Positions 1 to 10,900 of a stretch of DNA of 64,000 nt are shown in pieces. The notes beneath the pieces were generated by a model. That model was not told where the DNA came from and ran no database searches. It worked only from the letters and a program-made list of their open reading frames with translations. The number at the start of each line of letters is the position of its first letter. The stretch's first letter is position 1. The position numbers were made by a program, and so were the translations under genes. Source of the DNA: Phoronis australis (taxonomy: Eukaryota > Phoronida > Phoronidae); the NCBI GenBank assembly GCA_002633005.1, contig NMRA01000355.1, positions 396,310 to 460,309 on the forward strand, read 5' to 3'.

Positions 1-172
1 GTCGCTGGTGGTCCAGGGACACATCGCTACCTGGTGGTGCCTTGGGCCCATTCTGCTGTGTGGGCGCTGGGATATTATTGTACAGTCGCTTGTAGTGGTT
101 GTAGACGGCAACAGATAACACTTTCTTGGCATACTGTTGACCAATCACATACCTGTTGAGGTACTCATAAAT
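1..172 (-). CDS. CLPX: CLPX coding exon 4 (cut by the window edge): start of the AAA+ module
   Basis: The acceptor is CCTTTTCAG at 173-181. It reads [20 protein letters not shown], then [15 protein letters not shown], then a divergent hydrophilic segment ([13 protein letters not shown]). The first part is the universally conserved entry to the ClpX ATPase domain; the second is a linker that varies in length among animals. The exon is open to base 1, so its end cannot be seen. Confidence 0.94.
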   Translation of the reverse strand, partial: MYEYLNRYVIGQQYAKKVLSVAVYNHYKRLYNNIPAPTQQNGPKAPPGSDVSLDHQR

Positions 173-3100
173 CTGAAAAGGTAAACAATGATATCGATCA
201 AACTGATCATGACAGTTCTATCTAAGTAAAAAACCTTATCCAATGAACATCACAACGGTCTAATTCAACAATGGTGATCTGCTACATACCATGGTTAGCG
301 CACACATCAAGTTTTCACAATGATGCCGGAGGGGAAGTGGAATTCACCACTAGCTAGAGCGACACGTGGCGATGACGGGAAGACGGCATTTTCTTTGAAC
401 ACTTTTCGCGTACACTGAACCCGTCAACACTTTCTCACCACTCTTGTGCCCTGTTTTACTCATGCTACGAGTCAGAGGGCATTGGAGTGTGGGGGATCAT
501 TGAAACGGTTGATCCGCAGTTTTCAAATCAAGACTTTAACAAGGACACAGCACAACACAAACACACATAAATGCAGCTGACGATACTTCCGACAACCAAT
601 CAGAGATAACTAACAGCGATTGCATAGAACTCGACACCTATTGTTAGAAAGATGTTGCCTATGGTGCAGAAATACACCAAAGCAGAACAGCTCATTAAAA
701 GCACATGCGCCTAGTAACCAGGGCAGTAAACTAAACTCGGTATATATATTACAATGCATGTCACCAGTGATGTGAAAATATTGAAATTCAAACTCTAGAC
801 AACCGGAACAGCAGGAAATAAAATACTCCAAACAATAAAATACTAACATCATTTCTAATTTATTTGGTTTATTTAAACCAACCTCAAGCTTATTCCCATG
901 GTCAGAGAAGTGACCGACCGAAAAGTCATGCCAATATAAATACACTAGAGGTTGGTGTAGGCTGACTAACAGACCACATCACTACTTAGAAGTAGTTACA
1001 CCTCACAGTGATACGCACAAAAAATTCTCGGATACCATACAACCAAAGCATGCACTGACCTTTTTGGGAGGGGGTGGGGGTTTGGGCTTCACCCCTCTGT
1101 CTAAGTCCTTCTGACTCTCCTTGATACTCTTCTTGGAGTCGGCCTCCGAGAGGACGACGAAGAAATGGTGGCATTTCTCACACTTGACAAATCTCGTAGA
1201 CGCTGCAACAGTCATGTATAAAAGTATGGTAACTTCAACAAAAGCAAAATGTGTCGATCCCTGCAGCTGTACAAGTCTCCAACTGGTGACGACAATTGCT
1301 GATGAACAGCACATGTAAAAAGAATTGCACAAAATTGCCTGTGACGAAAACCGATTGTGAGCACAATTCACAGTCAGCATGGCTGAAAAGAGAAGTCATG
1401 ATAGTTGATGACCAAGAATGAAACCTGAACATTTGTCTCATTCCTTTAATTAGCATGTCCAACATTAAAATGAATACTTATTGCTTGATAATGGAGTATA
1501 TGACGTAATCTTGTACCTGAATATAACGAATCAAGTGTTTTATGAGCTTAAGTTACAACTTTGTAAAATAGAGGTTTTAAAAAGTGCCAATGGGAGTAAA
1601 AAGGGGAAGGAGAGGTAAAAGGGGAAGAAGAAAAGGTGTTGAAGGGAGGAAAAGGGGGGAGGGGAGGAAAGAAGGGAAATGTGAGAAAAGGGGGGAGGAG
1701 AGAAAAAGGGAGAGAGTGGAAGGAAAATGAGGGAAGAAAATGGGGGAAGAGAAAAAAGGGGAGGAGAGGATTAAGAGGGAGGAGAGAACAAAGGTGGGAG
1801 GGGAAAAAGGGGGAGGAAAGGGAAAAGGGCGGAGAAGGAAAAGGGTAGAGGAGAGGAAAAGCGGGATTTGAAAAAGGGTGGAAGGAGAGTTTCTTTGCAA
1901 CCCAGTACTTTTGAAGATGGCAAGACGCTGGAACTAGTCTGTGATTTGAAAACCGGGATTCAGGGTCACCAGATTAACGCCTGCCAAATGGGGGGATTCT
2001 GTATGACATCACAGGACAGGGAAATNACCAAGTCATGATAATTGATGACCAAGTCATGATAGTTGATGACCAAGTCATGATAGTTGATGACCAAGTCATG
2101 ATAGTTGATGACCAAGAATGAAAACTGAACATTTGTCTCATTCTTTTAATTAGCATGTCCAACAATAAAATGAATGCTTATTGCTTGATAATGGAGTACA
2201 TGACGTAATCTTCTACCTGGATATAACGAATCAAGTGTTTTATGAGCGTAAGTAACAACTTTGTAAAATAGAGGTTTTGAAAAGTGTCAATGGGAGTAAA
2301 AAGGGGAGGGAGAGGTAAAAGGGGGAGAAGAAAAGGTGTTGAAGGGAAGAAAAAGGGGGGAGGGGAGGAATGAAGAGAAATGTGAGAAAAGGGGGAGAGA
2401 AAAAAGCCAAAGGGAAAGAGAGGAAAAAGGGAGAGAGTGGAAGGAAAACGAGGGAAGAAAATGTGGGAAGAGAAAAAAGGGGAGGAGAGGATTAAGAAGG
2501 AGGAGAGAACAAAGGTGGGAGAGGAAAAAGGAGGAGGAAAGGTAAAAGGGTAGAGGAGAGGAAAAACGGATTTAAAAAAGGGTGGAAGGAGAGTTTCTTT
2601 GCAACCAAGTACTTTTGAAGATGGCAAGACCCTGGAACTAGTCTGTGATTTGAAAACTGGGATTCAGGGTCACCAGATTAACGCCTGCCAAATGCGGCGA
2701 TTCTGTATGACATCACAGGACAGGGAAATATTCCCAAAAAACATGGCTGCCGGCAATTAACCATCGTCACCGTGACATTTATGACAAAACTAGACAGTTA
2801 TAATATTCTGTGATCTCAATTTGTGTCTTAATATTTGTGGAATTAAAACAATGAATTCTAGTTTTTGATGTTTATTAATGAGAAATGTTAAAATTCATTA
2901 TTAAGTCATCGTTCTCGCTATGGCAGTGCATTAACTCTTTCACTGCCACTCGCGCCTCTTGGCAAGTTTCCCGGTCACCAGCCAAATGTATGGGAGCTTT
3001 AACAAGAACATCCAATTTCCCTAGCTGTTCACGGACTATTTTGTGACAGGCTTGCAGATTTTTACATGCAATCTGAAATTGGACTGTTCTTGGGATTCTG

Positions 3101-6100
3101 TGAATAAAGCGGGCGAAGATAGCAACTTCCTCTTAAAAGATTATCAGAAATGAAAATGATATTATTTTGACATCTGGGTGAAGTTCAACATTTACCTCCT
3201 CTGTAGCTCTTCATCCAGCCTCACAAAGATTCCAATACAGGCGTTTTCAAAAATGAAATTTCTTTTAAGTTATCACTAAAAATTTTGACTAAGTCAAACC
3301 AATTACAACAAAATCAGTCAAACTGCATTTGAAAACGACTGGATTCTATTATATGATACAACAGATGGCCCCGCCAGTCCTTTACACAACCAGAGCAACT
3401 TGATGAAGTAGCTAGACCACACTTGAAAGGCCCTTTTACATGATCTTTTCCAAAATGTCATCAAGGTGACATGTTCAATCAGAAAGCGTTTCGCGTGACT
3501 ACAACCAGGACTAAATTGAGATGATTAAAGGAGAATGCCACCCGATTTAACTAGCCTTTTTTACTGTCTTAATCGGTCAATATCCACATTGCCTCTTATA
3601 CGGTTGACCTCACCTTGCCGAGAGTTCCCGCTTGTCCGAACTATGAAGCTGCAAAGAAAGCGGGTTTATCGTTTTTTTCGACTTCCTCGAGAGTCCGAAA
3701 CGCTTAGGAAGTGGCTCGCGGTAGTGAAGAATGAAAGGTAAGCTGTTAATAGCAAGTATGAGGCCGTGAAACATCTTCGTGTCTGTGCCGGGCCAGCATT
3801 TCGTCCACAGTGATTTCTCTGGCCAATTCCGGGTTACCAAAGAACTATCCATACGTTCCATTGCCTGTGCATCTTCACGGCACTTCTCTAGTTGATCAGT
3901 GAATTCCGGTTCGATTGAACTGATAGCCTATGAAACCTAATGATCCGACCTGTGAAGTCTTCGTCGGATGAGCTCTTGACTAAGTCGAGAGTGGCCCCGG
4001 GCGAGTTGCCATGTAGACGTTTATTATTCTGCGTTCTGTTTCAAAATAAATTATTCTCATCCTAACCAATGCTTATGTGAAACTGAAACAAACTCTGTCT
4101 CATTAGATACAATTTGTAATGCCTTGGAGTGCTCGTGAGTGTAGTTTTGAGAAGCCAGCAATGAATAAACCACTGCGTTACCGGCTTTTGATGCCAGCAA
4201 CAAAGGTAAGGCACCAAGACCGTGTGAGCGCATGCTAATTCAGTGTTTGCTGACAGAAAGCTGTTGTGAAACAATTATTCGATTTTATATGCTATGGTCA
4301 CATGTTAGGGCAATCTTTATTTAGAAATACAAATACATTACTCAAATCATTGTTACTGTACAACCTTTGCCCTGATGGTCTGTGGAAGGGAAACCCGACT
4401 TCGCGGCACCCGACAAGTAAGTAGGTTTTTAGTTTCGTTTCTAATTAACATAAATAATTACGTGCGCATTATTTCTTTGGCTCACTATCATAGTCTTTTC
4501 CTGACTGGAGGTTTAGTTTCCAACTCAAGCTGGTTTATGTTTGTACCAGTCCCGGCGGCCGCAACGGGCCTGAGCGTCGGGGTTCCGAGCCACTGACCGG
4601 GAAAACGAGTCAGTCCGGTCGCAACAGGCCTGATCGGGTTTCAGACTCAAAAAATCACAAGTATAAACAACATAGATCTAGGTTCTTCCGTCTGTACTTC
4701 ACGGAAAAATAACTTCGAATTTATCTCCGAATAGACCCCTAACTCCTGCTACGCACCTTGGTAAATTGGCCTGCCCGACGAACTTTGTAGGCTGCGGTGT
4801 GTCCAAATACCAGTAAATCCGTAACAGCGAAATAAAACAACACGTTTTTATAAGAATTTGGTGTATTTTTAAGGGTTTTGCATCGAAGTTTGATGATTTA
4901 TTGGTGTTAAACGATGAATTCAAGCGATAAGCTGACACCACTAACCAGTGTTGTGAACTGCTGAACAGACGGCTTGTGAAACCAATTACGTCACTGGATA
5001 ATTTCAACATCTCCGTCTGCCGTCATGTGTCAGGTAACGCAACCGAACTTGCCGTTATCGAGTAGAACTACTCAATCTAAATTGATACAAAATAGGTTGT
5101 TTTTGGGTGGCATTCTCCTTTAATATGTAAATGAAATCTAGACATTTATGTACCTCTCAAAATTAGTTTGCATCAATGCAGGCAGTTGACAGAAAAACAA
5201 GCTGACCCGCCACACCATGCACATTTTCAAAAACGAGCAACAATCTGACACTGGGGCGTTACCTTAAGCTGTGCCTGGCTAGGTTTATTTAGAAAATGTA
5301 TCAAAACATTTTGATGCGGGTCAGCTTGCACCACAAACAACACAAAGGTGTTCAACGATAACGTCTTCAACAACTACAACTTACACACGAACGTCTCCAC
5401 ATGTGTGCAGGGGTCTCCGCATTTCGGGCACCTAAGCTGCCCCGGACCCCCCTTCTTTCCATTTCCTGAGTCGCCACCGGCGCCATCTACAGATGAGTCC
5501 TGACCTGAGTAGAACCCCGCGCCATTTTTTGAGGGGCCACGTAAGCACAGGACGGTTGACGTTGATAATGCTCTATCATGAATTTCAGCCCTGTAGATGG
5601 CGTCTATATCATAGTAAATGTTGTTTTGTCGCCGAACACCAGCAGAACCTAAATAAGTAGCATTGAGAATGTGTATGTAATCGAGGTCAGGGACAACAGA
5701 TTCAAATGCGACTCAAACTGCGTATTCTGTTTTGCGCGTCCTAAGGTAAGTTGCATGAGATTGTTTCTATCACTTAACTGTTATCGAGCTTAACTTTTAA
5801 GTATGACATTTCCTAAAAATATGTCTGACAACAGAGGGAAATAAGGCTTCAAAGTAGGGGCGTTGTGCAAAAAGACCCCTTGTATTTATTCTCAGTGCTG
5901 TTGGAAATTCAACGTACAAAAAATTGTGGGCTTTCAAAACTATTAAGTATGTAAGAAGCTTTTGGAAAATGTAGAAACAGCAATTTCGTGAAATTTTTCT
6001 GTCTGAATTTGATGACATTTTACCATCATCCTTTAATCAATTTAAAATGAGCTTTTAATTCAGTAATAGTCAGATATATATAGTATGTCAGCATTACGGG

Positions 6101-6293
6101 AACCAGTTTTCTCTAATGAATAACATGCACCAAACTGGTTCCCAAAACATGGACATGTTACATCCGACAATGACAAATTATATGAACAAAGGTAAAATTA
6201 ATTATATATAATTTAGCTGATTGTACCTTTTACTGCCGATCTGGACAGGACTTTCCTGGTAGGTCTAAAAACATTTCGCACCACACTAGTCAT
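1..6293 (-). CDS. CLPX: CLPX, mitochondrial AAA+ unfoldase of ClpXP (5' part of gene, four coding exons)
   Basis: Joined minus-strand exons 6293-6227, 5648-5385, 1202-1060 and 172-1 give about 215 residues in one consistent frame across three GT/AG introns (phases 1, 1, 0); the gene continues beyond the left edge. Order: an Arg-rich N-terminus typical of mitochondrial import; a Gly/Ser/Lys-rich linker; a C4 zinc domain with CPKC at residues 96-99 and CEKC at 118-121; a proline run; then the start of the AAA+ module ([12 protein letters not shown]). From recall of human CLPX, the zinc domain ([19 protein letters not shown]) and the [14 protein letters not shown] stretch are nearly identical. 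Family knowledge: ClpX is an ATP-driven hexamer in the mitochondrial matrix that unfolds proteins for ClpP and also activates ALA synthase. The Walker motifs lie outside the window. No stop or frameshift was seen in these exons. It is divergent from the RPC7 gene at 7815. Confidence 0.93.
173..1059. other. CLPX intron 3
   Basis: Non-coding between well-supported splice sites on the minus strand. Short AT-rich sequence; no RNA gene, repeat array or additional exon was recognised. The 111-codon minus-strand frame at 610-945 has no family features and lies wholly inside the intron. Confidence 0.75.
1060..1202 (-). CDS. CLPX: CLPX coding exon 3: second half of the zinc-binding domain and proline linker
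   Basis: The acceptor is TGTTGCAG and the donor GTCAGT. It encodes [20 protein letters not shown], then a Lys/Asp linker and PKPPPPPKK. The CEKC pair completes the zinc site begun in exon 2. The stretch is almost identical to human CLPX (recall). Phase 0 at the end joins directly to ATT (Ile) of the next exon, giving the conserved KKIY junction. Confidence 0.95.
1203..5384. other. CLPX intron 2, 4.2 kb, repeat-bearing
   Basis: Lies between the exon carrying CPKC and the exon carrying CEKC. The distal part holds a direct duplication with purine-only tracts (entered separately). The remainder, about 2.75-5.38 kb, has short frames on both strands, none with conserved residues or plausible splice structure. 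Confidence 0.75.
1396..2740. repeat. Direct duplication (about 640-690 bp unit) with purine-rich tracts and a 21-bp tandem repeat
   Basis: Unit 1 runs from about 1396 to 2025, unit 2 from about 2030 to 2730. Each holds the same order: a 21-bp motif (CAAGTCATGATAGTTGATGA plus C), a unique 150-bp stretch, roughly 300 bp of almost pure G and A on the plus strand (about 1590-1880 and 2295-2600), then the same closing sequence ending ACAGGACAGGGAAAT. The 21-bp motif is present about once before unit 1 and four times in a row before unit 2. A single N at 2026 sits exactly at the junction, so this may be either a true tandem duplication or two alleles joined by the assembler. Confidence 0.85.
5385..5648 (-). 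CDS. CLPX: CLPX coding exon 2: linker and first half of the zinc-binding domain
   Basis: The acceptor reads TTATTTAG before 5648 and the donor is consensus GTAAGT after 5385. The exon is 264 bases: two bases finishing a codon, 87 codons, and one base left over. It encodes a Gly/Ser/Lys-rich linker ending [20 protein letters not shown]. Human CLPX has the same order, a GSGNSGKGG-type linker and then [14 protein letters not shown] (recall). The final T joins CG of the next exon to give Ser, reproducing the conserved FVSSTRF across the intron. Three GTAG(A/G)TGGCG motifs occur in and near this exon (see findings). Confidence 0.92.
6227..6293 (-). CDS. CLPX: CLPX coding exon 1: start codon and mitochondrial targeting peptide
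   Basis: ATG at 6293-6291 followed by 21 codons and one extra base, then a donor reading GTACAA. The peptide begins [19 protein letters not shown]: no acidic residues, five Arg and several hydroxylated residues, as expected of a matrix-targeting presequence. The single leftover G joins the first two bases of the exon at 5648 to make a Gly codon, so phase supports the join. The start is inferred from composition and phase; N-termini of this family are too variable for alignment to prove it. The donor is weaker than consensus. Confidence 0.7.
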
Positions 6294-7814
6294 AGCGCCA
6301 CCTACAGGCAGTTAATGCCGGCATCAACAGCAGCCTAAAATTCACAAACAAAAAACTTAACTTACTCGTTAAAATTAAGAAGATTTCCACAACTCTATAG
6401 CGAAATGGCATTATATAGTAAATCCATGTTACCTTGGAAACTATTTTGACTATTTGCAAAGATAATTTTGATACAAAATGTATGAAAATGGTTTCCTAGA
6501 ACACACCCTACAAAAAAGCTTGATAATGGGACTTTTGTTAGAGTTGGAAGGAATTGTTGTGACACGTAACTTCTGGTTGAGACGTACTGCAAGGTAAAGC
6601 CTCTCTAAGTCACTTGGAAAGTGGCAATTGCCTATTGGCTCAACTGTTTACACGCTCAACAATCACATGTGCAATCTGGTTTCAAGTCCCGGAGTCACCG
6701 AAATTTTCTACACTGGCAGGAGAAATCCATGAAAAACTCTTGGAGGTAAATATTTGTTCTGAGTGGTGGCTGGAGAGGGTGCTGTTAAAAAGCTGAATAG
6801 TGGCCAACACTAATCAGGGCCTCAGCAACAAGCTTGCAAGTCTCCTTGTAATTTACGGGGAGAAAGGTCATCATTTGCACACGATTTTGATCTTCTCAGG
6901 GCACTACGTTATGGTGCGAAATCTTCTGTGCTCTGCCCTAATTCATGTTATTGCCATTGACAAGTGGGACAGAGTCGGAGACAACATGAGGTATTTAGCT
7001 AGTCAGCTAACTGTATGAAGACTATTGTCAAAAAAGGGCTTGAGTTGAAGCAAGGTACCACTGTGTGTTCAGCTCCAACAGACCTCAAAATTGCACACAA
7101 CCAGGGTAGTTCTGCGTGTCACCTCGCCGTGAAACTTGAAACAATAACATGTAGAACTAAAGACCGGCGGTGGAGGGGAGAGGGTGCATGCAAAATCTGG
7201 GAGTCAACCGACACTCGCCTTGACTGTTAGACAATGACCATTGCCAGGCATCATCTCTACTGGTGGTGCCAGTAGAGAGGATGGTCACTGCCTACTTGCC
7301 TGTTAGTGTTGCATCAGTTCATGTGAAAAACAATATGTCATTTTCTTGAGAAATTCTTCATGTAGTTTTTTGTGACACTAATTTTTGTCGGGTTGTATTA
7401 GGCCAGTTTCTTACCTACATCGGCGCAAAGCTGTGTATTTATAGAGCTTGAGCTTTGCACCAAGTATGAGGTATTGTATTGAGAGATGAGTTGTGTAACT
7501 CCTTCGCCAACACATGAACTGACTAAAAACTTAAAAACACTTTCACTAAAAAGAGACCAATGAAGTCTAAAAAAATGACGCCTTACGATTTCAATTTTTC
7601 ACTGTCGTTTCTCTTTCCCCTTTCCGCAGCTTTGTCTCCTAACAACAGAATTTTTGGATAACAGGACAAACTTACAAACATTTGTTTGACGAATTCTAAC
7701 CATTTCCTACGCGATTGCGCATGTATAGGATGTTGATTGACGTCACAATCCAACATGTCAGCCTCCATCTGACCAAAGTCACTTGTGTTTCATGTTTTCC
7801 GCTTTGAAAATCTG
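6294..7814. promoter_or_regulatory. Divergent intergenic region between CLPX and the RPC7 gene
   Basis: 1,521 bases separate the two inferred start codons, which face away from each other, so both 5' UTRs and probably both promoters lie here. No TATA element or CpG island is obvious. A strong plus-strand acceptor (TTTCTCTTTCCCCTTTCCGCAG, ending near 7629) lies 185 bases before the RPC7 ATG, suggesting that an upstream 5' UTR exon is spliced to the first coding exon. A CTCF-like core (about 6293-6305) abuts the CLPX start. Promoter function is inferred from position only. Confidence 0.4.
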
Positions 7815-7931
7815 ATGGCTGGCCGCGGCCGTGGGAGAGGGAAAGGTTATTCCTTTCCAGTAGAATCACTGGGATTTGGACGAGGCGAAGCTTTACCAAC
7901 ACCAACTTTACAGCCACCGTCAAATTATCCG
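7815..7931 (+). CDS. POLR3G: RPC7 coding exon 1
   Basis: 39 codons from ATG at 7815 to a consensus donor GTGAGT at 7932, phase 0. It encodes MAGRGRGRGKGYSFPVESLG followed by FGRGEALPTP. The start is chosen because the MAG-x-GRGR opening matches the family; the frame is open ten codons upstream but without similarity there. Confidence 0.92.
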
Positions 7932-10900
7932 GTGAGTCGAGATAGACAGTGGTCTCACAACCAGGCACTGACAGTCGGTGACCATCCCCTACTAGCCCTA
8001 GGCCTAGCGCTATGCCCTCCCTACATTGCGAATGATTAAATCATCAAAAACCATGTTGTAACTTTTTGCGCACTGAGGGACACCTAAAGAGGACGTTGAT
8101 GTCTTTAACTGAAGTTTAACTCTTCGCAGTTCTAACAAAAACTTTCCGCACTGACGCGATCAAACTTTTTTCCAACAGTCCATCTTCAGTTGCCCAAATT
8201 GACAACTCGTCATTTTTACACTGCTTGTGCTAGAAGATATATCCTCTTATCCCCTGGTGTGAGCGATGCAAAACTGGTCACTTCAGCGGTATGAGCAACT
8301 GAACGGTGTCGGAGGACTGTTCGAAAAAAGTTTTGAGTTAATTGGGTTGAATTAAACACATCAGTAGCGTCAGTTTAATGGTTCCCCGGATGCTTCTTTT
8401 ATTTAAACTGCTGGCGGTAACCCTGCTGGCAGTCTTTCAGCAAGCAATCAGGATGTCAGAGATGGGCACCTGGATTGGGTTTTACTGAAGCTTGAATAAT
8501 GAATAGCTGTGTTTTAACTGGTGAGTACTTCTAGAGGCCTAGCTAGTGAACCTGCAGCAATACAACACTATAAAAGGTCTGTGGGATAGCCAGGCAATGT
8601 CTCTACTGGGGCCAGTTAAGACATTGGTACGGTCTACACTCAAGATGACTTACTTACTGACTTAAAACCCTTGCCACCCTGTGGTGGACAGGGTCTCTGT
8701 GACGGAATGCCATCCAATCCTGTTGTTCGCCATCTGCCTTATTTGCTGCATAGAGTACATGTGCTTGACGAGCTTTCTTGATGCGTGCTATTAATGGCCT
8801 TTTCAGTTCTCCCACTAGAGCTAACAACACTCCCCAGACAAGTAAATTCTGAGACGTTTTCAATCTCTTCACCATCCAGGCTAACAAATTTAATTTACTT
8901 GTCTGTTATGTATGGGCAACGTCTTAGTCTTCTCGGTGTTGATGGACAGACTTACTCGTTTAGCAGTCTCTGACATTGCGGCTGTCCTTCTACAGAAGTC
9001 TTGGAAGTGGTTAGGCAATGACCATCGCCTCTGTTGGCCCGAACCAGAGGCGATGCAGAGGCTATAGGCGGTCTGTACGCCGGAAGCTTTTCGGCGAATT
9101 ATACTCCAGTTTCATCTACACCTCTAAACACAACTGGGGCACTGTGCAAAGGGATTATCTCTCAATGCACTTGCACAATGGCGTATATACGGGTGATCCA
9201 CTGGCATTCAACATGGTTTGGACGTTTGCTATCGTTTATACGAGCATGTGCAGACAGTCTTTGTGTAAATGACGCATGCTGATCCAGTTGCGATCTAATG
9301 TTGTGTAAATGGAACTTCAGTGGAGCAAGTGGCACCATGACATCTCGCACGGTGACAACTATTATTCGTGCAAAAACAGCTTAAGTGACACAGAATATGT
9401 TGAATCCTTCCAAAAACTAGAATGGCTTTGTCATCTTATGTAGTTACTTAATATTTGGAAAACTTCATGAAAGTCCATCATGTACCAAGTCACAGATGCA
9501 AACGTAAAAAAATGAAATTGTCACTACAGAATACAATGGTTCAAAAGTAGTCGTCATACTAGTATGTTGTCAGCCTCATAAGAACACCTCTGCTAAATTG
9601 CATCTTGCGAGTGGTTTAGGAGATACATCAGTCTAGACCCAGCACGTAACCTGTCTGTAAATAGTTATTTACAGACTCGCTGGAGCATAGGAGCTTATCT
9701 CGATATGTTAAAACATACCAGGTATGCACCATAAGAAAGGGGTTAGTAGTGCATTTGTCATTACAGTCTTGTGCTGGATAGAAAGCAATGTAAGCACCTA
9801 TATTACGTATCAGGTGCAATGAGAGATATGTTCTAAAAACGTCGAGACAAAAAAGCGTAGTTGATTCTGTTCTCTATCACGACTCATTTTGACATCTGCA
9901 CTCTTTGATTAAACAAATGACCGTCCGCATCAATTTTAGCTAAGGTCAGGTCTCGGGGGTTTTTTTTTGAAAAGCTATAATACAAAGGCACATAAACAAG
10001 GTTTGAAATGCCTTGATTTGCCAAGCGATGAGTAAAGGAACTGTCATTTTTATGTGCCCACATGTTTATATGTGGACGCATTGTGCCGTCATCTGCGTCC
10101 ATCCGTCCGTCCGGGCAGCGTCCGTCCGGCGTCCAGCATCCGCTGCTCTATCTCCAAAACCGATTGATGTATGTTCATGAAATATTGCACATGTGTTCCT
10201 TTCATGGATAGGATGGTGTGAGCGAACTTTCGGACGGATCCGATTACCGGTGTGCCCCCTAGTGGCAATTTTAGTTTTTTACGTTTACCTCTGTATCTTC
10301 AAAGGCCCTTAACGTATTGTCATAAAATTTGGTTTATAGGCATCTATTAGTAAGACGACAATATCCTGCCATTTACAGATAGATTCGATGTAGTTTGCAC
10401 CACCTAGTGGCCATTTTTACTGTTTCGAGTCTGTATTTTGACGTCCACCAACGTTAACCAAACCGCTTTAAGCATGATTGTGAAAATTGGGATGTATGTT
10501 CTTACTATGAAGAGGATTGATTTTACGACGACTTCAATTACTGTGGTGCCTCCTAGTGGCAGTTTTGTTTATTTTACGCCTATGGCTATATCTCCTAAAC
10601 TGTTTGCAGCATCTTTACTAAATTTAATAAGTGCAATTATATGATGTTGACAATGGACTACAACGAATTTCGGACAGAACTGACTACTGGTGTGCCACTT
10701 AGTGGCAATTTTATTTTTTTACATTTACATCTTTATCTTCAAAGGTCCTCAACGTAATTTCAAAAAATTTGGTGTACAGGCTTCTGTTGGTGTGGTGACG
10801 CTATCTTGCTGTTTTCAGGTGGATTCGATCAAGTTTGCGCCATCTAGTGGACATTTTTACTGTTTTTGGCGTCCCGTGAAAATTAGCACGTATGTTTTTA

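Noticed and set aside
1577-1900. 107-codon minus-strand frame rich in Pro, Leu, Ser and Phe (and its copy at 2178-2627)
   Set aside because: Low-complexity translation of the polypurine tract inside a CLPX intron; no domain, no splice structure.
3905-3925. GGTTCGATTGAAC, similar to a tRNA B box
   Set aside because: No A box at the right distance and no cloverleaf could be drawn around it.
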